The notes: generated by a model not told the origin, from the sequence alone. A stretch of DNA of 64,000 nt from an uncultured Marvinbryantia sp. (GCF_905201705.1 NZ_CAJKOX010000025.1:1-64000), one strand, 5' to 3'. Numbered from the stretch's first letter, positions 7,655 to 16,958 are shown. A program made the numbers and translations.

Positions 7655-8986
7655 ATGATACGGGAATACGAGAAACAGAATGTTTATGATGCATTTCAGG
7701 AAAGGATGCGTCTGATCTTCGAGGAATTTGATAATATTTATGTGTCATTTTCCGGAGGGAAGGACAGCGGGCTGCTCCTTAATATGACGCTCGATTTTCA
7801 GCGGAAATACTTCCCGGAGAAGAAGATCGGCGTTTTCCACCAGGATTTTGAGGCGCAGTACACGGTGACGTCAGAGTATGTGGAGAAGACCTTTGAGCGC
7901 GTGAAAGACGAGGTGGAGCCCTACTGGGTATGCCTGCCGATGGCGACGCGCACGGCGCTCAGCAGCTACGAGATGTACTGGTATCCGTGGGACGATACGA
8001 AGAAGGATATCTGGGTGCGTCCGATGCCGCAGAAGGAATATGTGATCAATCTGGATAATAATCCGATGACGACCTATCGCTACCGGATGCATCAGGAGGA
8101 TCTTGCCAAGCAGTTCGGGCGCTGGTACCGCCTTTCGCATGGCAACAAAAAGACGGTGTGTCTTCTGGGAATGCGGGCGGATGAGTCACTGCAGCGTTAC
8201 AGCGGCTTCTTAAATAAAAAATATGGCTACAAGGGCGAGTGCTGGATCAGCCGGACCTTCAAGGACGTCTGGTGCGCATCGCCGCTGTATGACTGGTCCA
8301 CGGAGGATGTCTGGCACGCAAATTATCTTTTTAACTATGAGTACAACCGGTTGTATGATCTTTATTATATGGCGGGGCTGAAGGTATCGCAGATGCGTGT
8401 GGCGTCGCCGTTCAATGATTATTCCAAGGATTCTCTGAATCTTTACCGGGTGATCGATCCGGAAATCTGGACGAAGCTGGTCGGCAGGGTGCGCGGGGCA
8501 AATTTTGCCAGCATTTACGGCAGGACGAAGGCGATGGGCTACCGGAATATCACGCTGCCAAAAGGTCACACATGGCGTTCCTACACGCTGTTTTTGCTGG
8601 ATACGCTTCCGGCAAGGTTACGCAATAATTATGTGAAAAAATTCAACACTTCGATTGAATTCTGGCATAAGACGGGCGGCGGTGTGGATGAAGAAACGAT
8701 CCAGGAGCTGATCGATCATGGATATAAAATTCGCAGAAACGGCGTTTCAAATTATACCTTAAAGAAAAAGACGCGCATCGTGTTTGTCGGAACGATTCCG
8801 GACGATACGGACGACATTAAATCGACGAAGGACATTCCGAGCTGGAAACGGATGTGCTACTGTATTCTGAAAAATGACCATACCTGTCGCTTCATGGGCT
8901 TCGGTATGACACGGGAGCAGCAGAAAAGGGTGGATTTGATCCGCGAAAAATACAAGAGTCTGGAGGATATGGAGAATGGAGCGTAA
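7655..8986 (+). CDS. IbrA-like PAPS-reductase-family protein (DUF3440)
   Basis: A 443-residue protein with the ATP-pyrophosphatase fold shared by PAPS reductases and tRNA thiolases. The PP-loop SGGKDSG occupies residues 33-39. A second domain follows, ending in a conserved Cys-rich stretch (MCYCILKNDHTC) that fits the DUF3440 region of IbrA. It overlaps the next gene, which encodes a ParB-fold partner, by 11 bp; this is the IbrA-IbrB arrangement. In E. coli ECOR-9, IbrA and IbrB activate immunoglobulin-binding eib genes; the biochemical activity is not established. Co-occurrence of PAPS-reductase and ParB folds is also seen in DNA phosphorothioation (DndC/DndB), but no other dnd gene is here. 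Confidence 0.88.
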   Translation: MIREYEKQNVYDAFQERMRLIFEEFDNIYVSFSGGKDSGLLLNMTLDFQRKYFPEKKIGVFHQDFEAQYTVTSEYVEKTFERVKDEVEPYWVCLPMATRTALSSYEMYWYPWDDTKKDIWVRPMPQKEYVINLDNNPMTTYRYRMHQEDLAKQFGRWYRLSHGNKKTVCLLGMRADESLQRYSGFLNKKYGYKGECWISRTFKDVWCASPLYDWSTEDVWHANYLFNYEYNRLYDLYYMAGLKVSQMRVASPFNDYSKDSLNLYRVIDPEIWTKLVGRVRGANFASIYGRTKAMGYRNITLPKGHTWRSYTLFLLDTLPARLRNNYVKKFNTSIEFWHKTGGGVDEETIQELIDHGYKIRRNGVSNYTLKKKTRIVFVGTIPDDTDDIKSTKDIPSWKRMCYCILKNDHTCRFMGFGMTREQQKRVDLIREKYKSLEDMENGA

Positions 8987-9536
8987 AAGTCCGGTATACA
9001 ATGTCATCGCCGTTCCGGTGGAAAAAATCAAACCAAATACCTACAATCCGAACAAAGTGGCGCCGCCGGAGATGAAGCTGCTTTACGAGAGCGTGAAAGC
9101 GGATGGGTATACCATGCCGATCGTCTGCTATTATAATAAGACGACGGATACCTACATTATTGTGGACGGATTTCACCGTTACCGTATTATGCTGGAATAC
9201 CCGGATATTTACGAGCGGGAAAAGGGGCTGCTGCCTGTCTCGGTGATTAATAAGCCGCTTGACCAGCGGATGGCGAGCACGATCCGCCACAATCGTGCGC
9301 GCGGAAGCCACGACGTCGATTTAATGAGTAACATCGTAAAGGAGCTGCATGAACTGGGGCGGTCGGACGCCTGGATTTCCAAGCATCTCGGGATGGATCG
9401 TGACGAGATCCTGCGTCTGAAGCAGATTACGGGGCTTGCGGCGCTCTTTAAGGATGTGAAGTTCGGGCAGGCGTGGCGTCCGGCGGAGGGAGCGCTGGAG
9501 GAGGAAGAGGATGAGGAAATGCTTGACCTGGAGTGA
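8976..9536 (+). CDS. IbrB-like ParB/Srx-fold protein
   Basis: A 186-residue partner of the IbrA-like protein. The N-terminal 110 residues match a ParB/sulfiredoxin-fold domain: VPVEKIKPNTYNPN opens it and IVDGFHRYRI is the equivalent of the ParB GEHR box. A helical region follows (LGRSDAWISKHLGMDRDEILRLKQIT) that resembles the ParB helix-turn-helix. The last 15 residues are very acidic. It overlaps the upstream stop by 11 bp, implying translational coupling. The ParB-like fold may bind nucleotide or DNA; the activity is unknown. Confidence 0.86.
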   Translation: MERKSPVYNVIAVPVEKIKPNTYNPNKVAPPEMKLLYESVKADGYTMPIVCYYNKTTDTYIIVDGFHRYRIMLEYPDIYEREKGLLPVSVINKPLDQRMASTIRHNRARGSHDVDLMSNIVKELHELGRSDAWISKHLGMDRDEILRLKQITGLAALFKDVKFGQAWRPAEGALEEEEDEEMLDLE

Positions 9537-9635
9537 ACTCCAGATGTTATACTGATGATACTGCGATGCCGGGTTCAGAGGGCGGAAGGCTGTCTGTATC
9601 CGGCATCACCGACATAAGAAAAGGAGAAAGGATAT

Positions 9636-10784
9636 ATGAATTATCGTGAATTGGGAAAGACCGGTCTGCGGGTGAGCGAGATCGGCATGGGCTGCGAGGG
9701 CTTTGGCGAGGATAATTGCCAAAATACACGGCGCTTTTTCGATATCGCCGAGGAGTGCGGCATCAATTATTTCGATCTTTACACATCGAACCCGGAGGTG
9801 CGTGCGAGCGTCGGGGAGGCGCTGTAGGGCAGAAGGGAGAAGTTCATCATCCAGTCCCACGTTTGTTCCGTCTGGAAAAACGGGCAGTATAAGCGGACAA
9901 GAAATCTGGCGGAGGTGAAGGAGGGTTTTGCGGAAATGCTCTTGCTTCTGCAGACGGATCACATAGATATCGGCATGATCCATTATGTAGATGCGATGGA
10001 CGACTGGGAGCAGATCATGAACGGCGGCGTTCTGCAATATGTGATGGAGCTGAAAAAGGCAGGCAGTATCCGGCATATTGGCATGAGCAGCCACAACCCG
10101 GAGGTTGCGCTGGCGGCAGTGAAGAGCGGATATATTGAGGTGCTGATGTTCAGCGTGAATCCCTGCTACGATCTGCAGCCTGCGAGTGAGGATGTGGAGG
10201 AGCTGTGGGCGGAGAAAAATTATGAAGCGCCGCTGGTAAATATGGACGCACAGCGCCAGGAATTATATGAGACATGTCAGCGGCTCGGCGTTGGCATCAC
10301 CGTGATGAAGGCGTTTGGCGGCGGAGATCTGCTGGACGAAAAATTATCTCCGGCGGGGAAAGCGCTGACGGTAAACCAGTGCCTGCATTATGCGCTCACG
10401 CGCCCGGCGGTGGCGACGGTGCTTGCAGGCGCGCACACAGAAGAGCAGCTTCGTCAGAGTATTGCTTACGAAGAGGCTTCTGAGGAGGAAAAGGATTACG
10501 CGTTGGCATTTGCCTCTTTCCCGAATATAAGCTGGAAGGGACACTGCATGTACTGCAGTCATTGCGCGCCCTGTCCGAAGCACATTGACGTGGCGTCGGT
10601 TACAAAATTCCTGAATCTGGCGAGAGCGCAGGGCGAGGTGCCGGAGACGGTGCGAGAGCACTACGCAGTTCTGCCGCACCATGCAGGCGAGTGCATTCAG
10701 TGCGGAGCCTGTGAGAGCCGCTGCCCGTTTGAGGTTTCTATTATGGAAAATATGAAGGCGGCGAAGGAAATTTTCGGAGCATGA
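9636..10784 (+). pseudogene. aldo/keto reductase with ferredoxin tail, interrupted by an in-frame TAG
   Basis: Together the two parts encode an NAD(P)H-dependent aldo/keto reductase with a C-terminal bacterial ferredoxin-type domain (CMYCSHCAPCPK and CIQCGACESRCP). A TAG at 9825-9827, codon 64, follows VRASVGEAL. Downstream the same frame continues without loss into RREKFIIQSHVCSVW and on to 10784, so this is one nonsense change and not a frameshift. The codon probably replaced AAG or CAG. The N-terminal piece alone lacks most of the barrel. A downstream ATG at 9948 could give a truncated product. A GGAGAAAGG site precedes the first ATG. UAG-specific readthrough cannot be excluded, but no pyrrolysine genes are present. 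Confidence 0.85.
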
Positions 10785-10816
10785 TCTTTTGTCGGATGAG
10801 AGACTTTTCGTGATGT

Positions 10817-11617
10817 TTAAGCGTCTGCAGAGACGCGCACGGCGGGCGTTTTGACGCCTGCCTCCTGCAGTGCCTCCGTGATGTTCTGGTTCAGGTCATA
10901 GAGGACATCCAGGTAGTCGGCATTGGTACACCAGGCGCGTGCGGTAAATTCCAGCGCGTCGCCGGTGCTGCCGGTGAGCCGGGCGAACGGCGCCTCCGGC
11001 GACGGCAGGATTCTTTCTGTTTTTTCCATAGCTTTCAGCATAAGCTCCTGTACTTTTGCAGGGCTTTCACTTCTTGCACAGGTAAAGATCACCTCTGCCC
11101 GCCGCAGACTTTCGGCGGAATAGTCAATGATGGTTGCATTCATCAGGTTTCCGTTCGGCACGGTAATTCTCTTATTGTCCGGTGTGACGATCACCGTGTA
11201 GAACAAATTGATTTCTTTTGCGGTTCCGGTGATGCCGCAGGTTTCGATATAATCTTCGAGCTTGAACGGTTTGAAAATAATCAGCATGATGCCGCCTGCC
11301 AGGTTGGAGAGCCCGCCCTGCATGGCAAGTCCGACCGCTACTCCGGCGGAGGCGATCAGTGCGGAGATGGAAGTCATCGGCACGCCGAGAATGTTGACGA
11401 TGATGATAGCGAGCACACAGTAAAGCCCGAAATGCGCGAAGCTCTGGATGAAGGTTCTGACGGCGCCGTCCATCCGGGAGAGGAACGCGCCGTTTTCAAA
11501 CATTTTCAGAAGCTGCCGCACAAGAAGGCGTCCGGCAAAAAAGACGATCACGGCAAATAAGATACGACCGAAAATACTGACGGCCTGCGACGACAATGTG
11601 TCAAATATGGTACTCAT
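10817..11617 (-). CDS. small-conductance mechanosensitive channel (MscS family)
   Basis: A 266-residue membrane channel that opens under membrane tension to release osmolytes. Three N-terminal hydrophobic helices are present. The pore helix carries the Gly/Ala pattern (SAGVAVGLAMQGGLSNLAGGI) and is followed by the beta domain (PFKLEDYIE). The start at 11617 is preferred because GGAGG is 10 bases upstream; the ATG at 11626 is only two bases from that site and the ATG at 11656 has none. It is convergent with the aldo/keto reductase. Family assignment is firm. Confidence 0.93.
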   Translation of the reverse strand: MSTIFDTLSSQAVSIFGRILFAVIVFFAGRLLVRQLLKMFENGAFLSRMDGAVRTFIQSFAHFGLYCVLAIIIVNILGVPMTSISALIASAGVAVGLAMQGGLSNLAGGIMLIIFKPFKLEDYIETCGITGTAKEINLFYTVIVTPDNKRITVPNGNLMNATIIDYSAESLRRAEVIFTCARSESPAKVQELMLKAMEKTERILPSPEAPFARLTGSTGDALEFTARAWCTNADYLDVLYDLNQNITEALQEAGVKTPAVRVSADA

Positions 11618-11756
11618 AAATATCATGTCCTCCGATCGTTGCAAAATCTTGTTCATTCCTGCATCATTTTACAGGATATGCAAAACAAAGACAAGTGAAA
11701 AAAGCATTAATAAAAAATCTTTCCATTTTGCGCGTGATATTTTGCGTGAGATGTGT

Positions 11757-11822
11757 TATAATAATAGATAATATATTATCTGAATTGCTTTAAAAATAGG
11801 GATTTTAGATAAAATATTATCT
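11757..11822 (+). promoter_or_regulatory. extended -10 promoter and two palindromic operators of the hipBA-like operon
   Basis: TGTTATAAT (extended -10, TATAAT at 11757-11762) is followed at once by a perfect 16-bp palindrome AGATAATATATTATCT (11766-11781) across the expected start of transcription. A near-copy, AGATAAAATATTATCT, lies at 11807-11822, 41 bp (about four helical turns) further on. This fits autorepression by the HTH antitoxin encoded 23 bp downstream. Confidence 0.65.
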
Positions 11823-11844
11823 ATTATTTTTGGGAGAAAAAGGC

Positions 11845-12123
11845 ATGAGTGAATATATCTGGGAAACAGCGGAAGAGATGGATGCGCTTCTTGCAAAGCG
11901 TGTAAAACGGATACGGAAGCGCAAAGGGCTTTCACAGGAAGCGCTTGCAAATGCGAGCGGGGTCAGCTACGGTTCTGTCAAACGGTTTGAGACGACAGGG
12001 CAGATTTCGCTGTTATCACTTACGAAAATAGCGGTCGCGCTCGACTGCGCGGAAGAAATCCGCGGGATGTTTGCAGAGGTTCCCTATCGGGATATACAGG
12101 AGGTGCTGAATGAAACGAGATAA
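11845..12123 (+). CDS. HipB-like XRE antitoxin
   Basis: A 92-residue DNA-binding protein with a Cro/CI-type helix-turn-helix at about residues 18-70 (RVKRIRKRKGLSQEALANASG then VSYGSVKRFE). It overlaps the HipA-type kinase gene by 14 bp, the standard antitoxin-first order of hipBA. By family it should bind the palindromes upstream and neutralise the kinase. The start at 11845 has GGGAG about nine bases upstream; a TTG five codons earlier is less likely. Confidence 0.85.
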   Translation: MSEYIWETAEEMDALLAKRVKRIRKRKGLSQEALANASGVSYGSVKRFETTGQISLLSLTKIAVALDCAEEIRGMFAEVPYRDIQEVLNETR

Positions 12124-13243
12124 GCAGTTATTCGTGTTTTATAAGGAACGGAAGGTGGGCATGCTTGCGCAGACGTCGGACCGGAAGATTGCATTTGCTT
12201 ATGACGATGCATGGCTTAAGGACGGCTTTTCCATCAGCCCATTTTCGCTGCCTTTAAAAAAGCAGGTTTTTATCACTGCGAAGCATTATTTTCACGGACT
12301 GTACGGCGTGTTTGCGGACAGCCTGCCGGATGCCTGGGGAAATATTCTGCTGAACCGTATGCTGCGGGCGCAGAATATCGGAGAGGATACGCTGAACGTG
12401 CTGGATCATCTGGCAATTGTGGGAAATTCCGGGATGGGTGCGCTCGTCTACCGTCCGGATATCGTTCTGCCGTCGGAGCTGAACGTGCTGGATCTGGACT
12501 ATCTTGCGCAGCAGTGTGAGAAAATATTAAATACGGAATACACGGAGGAGCTGGATACACTTTACCGTCTCGGCGGCACCAGCGGCGGCGCGCGGCCGAA
12601 AATCCTCACGCAGATTGACGGGGAGGAATGGATGATTAAATTTCCGGCGCATGTGGATGGCAGGGAGGCGGGAAGGATGGAGTATGATTACTCTGTGTGC
12701 GCGCGAAGGTGCGGCATTGTGATGGAGGAAACCAGGCTTTTTCCGTCGAAGGTCTGCGGTGGTTATTTTGGCACGCGGCGGTTTGACCGCAGACGAGGGA
12801 ATGACGGAAAAATAGAGCGCGTGCATATGCTCACGGCAGCGGCGCTTCTGGAGCTTGATTTTGAACAGCCGAGCCTTGATTACCATTCGCTGATGAAGCT
12901 GACGAAGATTCTCACCAGAGACAATGCGCAGGATATGGAAAATATGTTTCGCAGGATGTGCTTTAATGTTTTTGCGCACAACCGCGACGACCATGCAAAA
13001 AACTTTACTTATCTATATGAAGAAAAAACAGATTCCTGGCGGCTTTCGCCCGCTTATGATCTGACGTACAGCAGCACGTATTACGGGGAACACACAACCT
13101 CCGTGGACGGAAACGGCGCGAACCCCGGCAGAAAAGAACTATTGGCGGTCGGAACGGCTGCCGGATTAAACAGATCAAAATGCGAACGCATCGCGAATGA
13201 GATCGCAGATCGTGTCAGCGAAGAACTGCGGACGTATTTGTGA
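12110..13243 (+). CDS. HipA-family serine/threonine kinase toxin
   Basis: A 377-residue HipA-type protein. In E. coli, HipA phosphorylates glutamyl-tRNA synthetase and causes growth arrest and persistence. The family kinase features are visible: a Gly-rich loop GGTSGGARPK (155-164), a likely ATP-binding Lys177 in MIKFPA, the catalytic segment HNRDDHAKN (290-298) and the metal-binding-type SPAYDLT (313-319). The N-terminal subdomain starts at once with the short beta region usual for the family. No inactivating change is seen. The target is unknown here. Translation is probably coupled to the antitoxin gene. Confidence 0.88.
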   Translation: MKRDKQLFVFYKERKVGMLAQTSDRKIAFAYDDAWLKDGFSISPFSLPLKKQVFITAKHYFHGLYGVFADSLPDAWGNILLNRMLRAQNIGEDTLNVLDHLAIVGNSGMGALVYRPDIVLPSELNVLDLDYLAQQCEKILNTEYTEELDTLYRLGGTSGGARPKILTQIDGEEWMIKFPAHVDGREAGRMEYDYSVCARRCGIVMEETRLFPSKVCGGYFGTRRFDRRRGNDGKIERVHMLTAAALLELDFEQPSLDYHSLMKLTKILTRDNAQDMENMFRRMCFNVFAHNRDDHAKNFTYLYEEKTDSWRLSPAYDLTYSSTYYGEHTTSVDGNGANPGRKELLAVGTAAGLNRSKCERIANEIADRVSEELRTYL

Positions 13244-13331
13244 CGCCGACGGAACACTTTAAATGCAATATGCATAAAAAACCCCTCTAAAACAAAAATC
13301 TCCCCCTCTTTTTGCACAATAAAATAATGAG

Positions 13332-13337
13332 TATAAT
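13332..13337 (+). promoter_or_regulatory. possible -10 element before the sugar ABC operon
   Basis: TATAAT in an AT-rich stretch 88 bp before the start codon at 13426. The -35 region is weak (TTTTTG at 17 bp spacing), so an activator may be needed, possibly the response regulator encoded downstream. Confidence 0.35.
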
Positions 13338-13425
13338 AGATTTAAGAAAAAGAAAACGTACACACAGCGACCGGAAAGGCTCCGGAAGCTGTGCGACTTG
13401 TCTAACGGTAAAGGAGGGCGACGGA

Positions 13426-14937
13426 ATGAATGAGGTCATTGTCTCCATGAAAAATATTACCAAGACATTTCCGGGAGTGAAGGCGCTCGATTCGGTTAAT
13501 TTTGAGCTGCGCTCCGGTGAGGTCATGGCGCTTCTTGGAGAAAATGGCGCGGGAAAATCCACTCTGATGAAGATCCTGAGCGGCGTCTACACAAGGGACG
13601 GCGGTACAATGGAAATCTTCGGAAAGGAGTACGGAGATCTGACGCCAAAGCAGGCGCAGCAGGCGGGCGTGGCGATTATCCACCAGGAGCTGAATATGTG
13701 CCGTCATCTGTCGGTTGCGGAAAATATGTTTCTTGGACGGGAGATCCGGGGAAGATTTGCACTCGATAACGCAAAGATGGAGGAGGAAGCAAAACGGATC
13801 CTCGATGATCTGAAGATCAATATTGATCCACGGCAGACGGTCGGCGACCTGCCGGTGTCGAAGCAGCAGATGGTCGAGATTGCAAAAGCGCTTTCGATTA
13901 ATGCAAAAATACTGATCATGGATGAGCCGACGTCCGCGCTGACGGCGAGGGAGATCGACGATCTGTTCCGCATCATCCGCAAGCTGAAAGCGGAGGGGCA
14001 CGGGATCGTCTACATATCGCACCGCCTGGAGGAGCTGTCGCACATCGTCGACCGCGTGACCATCATGCGCGACGGGCAGTATATCACGAGCGGAAATTTT
14101 GCCGACATGACGATGGATCAGATCATCGCAAACATGGTCGGACGCGAGATCAAAGAAAAATTCCCGCATGTGGAGTGTGAGAAGGGCAAAAAGGTATTTG
14201 AGGTGAAAAATCTCAATGCCGGAAAAATGGTAAGGGATATCAGTTTTTCCGTCTACGAGGGCGAGATCGTCGGTTTTGCCGGGCTGATGGGAGCGGGCAG
14301 AACCGAGACAACGCGGGCGATCTTCGGGGTGGATCCAAAGGAGAGCGGCGAAATCTATGTGGATGGCAAACAGGTAAAGATCAACTGTCCGATGGACGCG
14401 ATCAAAAACGGCGTAGTGCTTGCGCCGGAGGACCGCAAAAAGGACGGGCTCTGTACAAAGCTCAGTATCCGCCAGAATCTTGCGCTCCCGAATCTCGACT
14501 GGGTGTGCGGGAAGCTTGGCGTGATAAACAGCAGCAAGGAGGAAGCGCTCTGCGAAAAGGCTGTGCATGACCTGCGGATCAAGACGCCGAACGTGGAAAT
14601 CGACTCCGGCAACCTTTCCGGAGGCAACCAGCAGAAGGTCGTTGTCGGCAAATGGCTGGCGCGCGATTCCAGGGTAGTCATCTTCGACGAGCCGACCAGA
14701 GGCATCGACGTCGGCGCGAAGGTAGAGATCTACAATCTGATGAATCAGCTCAAGAAGCAGGGAATTGCCGTGATGTTTGTGTCCTCGGAAATGCCGGAGG
14801 TCATGGGGATCGCTGACCGCATCATCGTGATGTGCGACGGCAGGATCACCGGCGAGGTGATGGCGAAGGAGACGACGCAGAATGAGATCCTGACACTGGC
14901 GACCACCTTTGAGGACAAGAAAATCGGCAGCAAGTAA
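13426..14937 (+). CDS. sugar ABC transporter ATP-binding protein (RbsA/MglA type)
   Basis: A 503-residue double-cassette ATPase that powers a monosaccharide importer. The first cassette has an intact Walker A (GENGAGKST, 38-46), a Walker B LIMDEPT and YISHRLEE. The second has the degenerate Walker A (GLMGAGRTE) normal for this family, then LSGGNQQKVV and FDEPTRGID. The start at 13426 has AAGGAGGG eight bases upstream; an in-frame ATG at 13312 would add 38 unrelated residues. The permease follows 18 bp later. Sugar specificity cannot be read directly. Confidence 0.95.
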   Translation: MNEVIVSMKNITKTFPGVKALDSVNFELRSGEVMALLGENGAGKSTLMKILSGVYTRDGGTMEIFGKEYGDLTPKQAQQAGVAIIHQELNMCRHLSVAENMFLGREIRGRFALDNAKMEEEAKRILDDLKINIDPRQTVGDLPVSKQQMVEIAKALSINAKILIMDEPTSALTAREIDDLFRIIRKLKAEGHGIVYISHRLEELSHIVDRVTIMRDGQYITSGNFADMTMDQIIANMVGREIKEKFPHVECEKGKKVFEVKNLNAGKMVRDISFSVYEGEIVGFAGLMGAGRTETTRAIFGVDPKESGEIYVDGKQVKINCPMDAIKNGVVLAPEDRKKDGLCTKLSIRQNLALPNLDWVCGKLGVINSSKEEALCEKAVHDLRIKTPNVEIDSGNLSGGNQQKVVVGKWLARDSRVVIFDEPTRGIDVGAKVEIYNLMNQLKKQGIAVMFVSSEMPEVMGIADRIIVMCDGRITGEVMAKETTQNEILTLATTFEDKKIGSK

Positions 14938-14955
14938 TCTGGGAGGAGAAATAGC

Positions 14956-15972
14956 ATGAACAACAAAAATCAAAGCCCGCTGAAAAAGCTTCTGGGCATC
15001 CGGGGCATGGGCGCTGCACTGACGGCGTTCGTCGGTCTGATTATTATTTATATTGCATTTGGCGTGATTAACCCGGCGGTGTTCTCGGGGCAGAATATAT
15101 TAAACCTGCTCCGTTCCATGTCGAAGTACCTGCTGATCGGTATCGCGCAGAGCTACATTCTGATCACCGGAAACATCGACCTTTCCATCGGTACCATGGT
15201 CGGCATGAGCGCGATGATCTCCGCAACACTGATGACGCACGGCATAAATCCGGTATTTGCAATGCTGGTGGCTCTGCTGGCATGTCTGGCGACCGGCGTG
15301 GTAAACGGTTATCTGGTAGGTAAATTTAAGCTGCCGCCGTTCATCGCCACACTCGGAACCATGTTTGTCACCAGAGGCGTTGCCTACATGGTAAACGGCA
15401 ACCGCAACACCGACGCGATCGCGACCGGCGTCGGTAAGGAAACGGCTGATAAATTCCAGAATTTCTTCTATTACGGAAAAACATTGGGAGTTTACAATAC
15501 CTTCTGGATCGCTATTATCGTATTTATCATATTCTTCTTCATCCTGTCGAAGACGCGCACGGGACGCCACATTTACGCGATCGGTTCCAACATCGACGCT
15601 GCAAAGCTCTCCGGCGTGAACGTGGTGGGAACGACGATCAAGGCGTATCTGGTAAGCTCTATCTGCTCCTGGATCGTAGGTCTGATCCTCTGTGCGCAGG
15701 CCGGCATGGGAAATATGGAAGCGGGCAATATGTATGAAATGTACGGCGTTGCGGCAGGCGTTATCGGCGGCGTATCACCGCTCGGCGGCACCGGCATCCT
15801 GCTTGGCACCCTGGCAGGTGCGGCAGTCTGGCAGACGCTGGAAAACGGTCTGAACATGATCGGCGCGCAGGTTGGTATCCAGCGGATCGTCATCGGTGTG
15901 ATCGTGGTCGGCGCAGTGCTTCTCGACGTGGTCGTAAGAAGCGGGCAGTTTGGCAAAAAGAAAAAGAACTAG
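14956..15972 (+). CDS. sugar ABC transporter permease (RbsC/MglC type)
   Basis: A 338-residue permease of the BPD_transp_2 family with eight to ten transmembrane helices. Recognisable segments are ITGNIDLSIGTMVG, LPPFIATLGTMFVTRG and GVIGGVSPLGGTGILLGTLAGA. It sits between its ATPase and binding protein and should form a homodimeric channel for a monosaccharide. A GGGAGGAG site precedes the ATG. Its cytoplasmic C-terminus is lysine-rich. Confidence 0.95.
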   Translation: MNNKNQSPLKKLLGIRGMGAALTAFVGLIIIYIAFGVINPAVFSGQNILNLLRSMSKYLLIGIAQSYILITGNIDLSIGTMVGMSAMISATLMTHGINPVFAMLVALLACLATGVVNGYLVGKFKLPPFIATLGTMFVTRGVAYMVNGNRNTDAIATGVGKETADKFQNFFYYGKTLGVYNTFWIAIIVFIIFFFILSKTRTGRHIYAIGSNIDAAKLSGVNVVGTTIKAYLVSSICSWIVGLILCAQAGMGNMEAGNMYEMYGVAAGVIGGVSPLGGTGILLGTLAGAAVWQTLENGLNMIGAQVGIQRIVIGVIVVGAVLLDVVVRSGQFGKKKKN

Positions 15973-16029
15973 ACCGCAGCATACTGCGGATAGGAAATAA
16001 AAACTATTTAATTTAAGGAGGATTTTAAA

Positions 16030-16941
16030 ATGAAGAGAAGAATGTTGGCAGCACTTACCGTATCTATGCTGGCTGTAACGGCGGCGTTTGGAATGGGCGC
16101 ATCCGCAGAGGGAGAAAAGATTGCCCTTATCACGATGGATTCCATCGACCAGCACTGGATCACCCTGAACGAGGGCGCACAGAAGGCAGCGGAGGAGCTT
16201 GGCGTAACGGTTGATTTCATGTCCCCGAACACCAAGGATGACTCTCAGCAGATCGAGTGTGTAAACAACGCGGTTGCAGGCGGCTATCAGGCGATCCTCG
16301 TGGCTGCAAACGGTCCGGATGCGATTTCTTCCGCACTTCAGGAAGCAGTAGCGGCAGGCGTGAAGATCGTTTACGTAGACTCCCCGGCAAATGTGGACGC
16401 AGAGGCTACCTTCTCCACAGACAACAAGGCAGCAGGTACCACGGCAGGCGAAGAAATGCTCAAAGCGCTTGAAGAAAAGGGCATCACCTCCGGCAAGATC
16501 GGTATCATCAATGTAAACGCGGCAACAGATTCCTGCGTAAACCGTGAGGAAGGCTTCCGCGCAGCATTTGAAGGAACAGAGTTCGAGCTGATGGAAACAC
16601 AGTACGGCGAAGGCGACGCAGCGAAGTCCCAGACCATCGCTGAGAACTATATCACCCAAGGCGTTGTTGGTATCTTCGGCTGCAACGAAGGTTCCACGAC
16701 CGGCGCAGGAAATGCGATCAAGGCTTCCGGCAACACGGATATCATCGGCGTTGGCTTTGATAAATCCGATGCGATCCTCAACCTCATCGACGACGGCTAT
16801 CTGCTGGCAACCATGGCACAGAACCCGGATGTTATGGGCTACGAGGGCGTAAAGGCAGCAGTTGCGGCAATCGGCGGCGAATCCCTTGGCGGTGAAGTGA
16901 CCGACACAGGCGTATCTGTTCTGACAAAAGAAGCAGAATAA
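16030..16941 (+). CDS. sugar-binding protein of the ABC importer (Peripla_BP_4)
   Basis: A 303-residue type-I substrate-binding protein. Residues 1-27 form a signal peptide ending GASA-EG, suited to signal peptidase I. There is no lipobox cysteine, which is unusual for a Gram-positive binding protein. The mature part starts IALITMDSIDQHW and contains the two-lobe pattern of ribose/galactose-binding relatives (DSPANVDAEATFSTDNKAAG and the FGCNEGSTTGAGNAIKASG hinge). AAGGAGG precedes the start. It ends the ABC operon, with a terminator just after it. Confidence 0.93.
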   Translation: MKRRMLAALTVSMLAVTAAFGMGASAEGEKIALITMDSIDQHWITLNEGAQKAAEELGVTVDFMSPNTKDDSQQIECVNNAVAGGYQAILVAANGPDAISSALQEAVAAGVKIVYVDSPANVDAEATFSTDNKAAGTTAGEEMLKALEEKGITSGKIGIINVNAATDSCVNREEGFRAAFEGTEFELMETQYGEGDAAKSQTIAENYITQGVVGIFGCNEGSTTGAGNAIKASGNTDIIGVGFDKSDAILNLIDDGYLLATMAQNPDVMGYEGVKAAVAAIGGESLGGEVTDTGVSVLTKEAE

Positions 16942-16958
16942 GAAAACAGCGGCTTTAC

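Noticed and set aside
7655..9536. Complete DNA phosphorothioation (dnd) system
   Set aside because: Only a PAPS-reductase-fold and a ParB-fold protein occur; no DndA, DndD or DndE homologue nearby, and motifs fit DUF3440/IbrB better.
9825..9827. Selenocysteine or pyrrolysine recoding in the aldo/keto reductase
   Set aside because: The codon is TAG, not TGA, and no pyl genes or recoding element are seen; simple nonsense mutation is more likely.
13402..14973. 523-codon antisense frame over the sugar ABC ATPase
   Set aside because: His/Arg/Asp-rich composition typical of a shadow frame; the plus strand encodes a complete RbsA-type protein.
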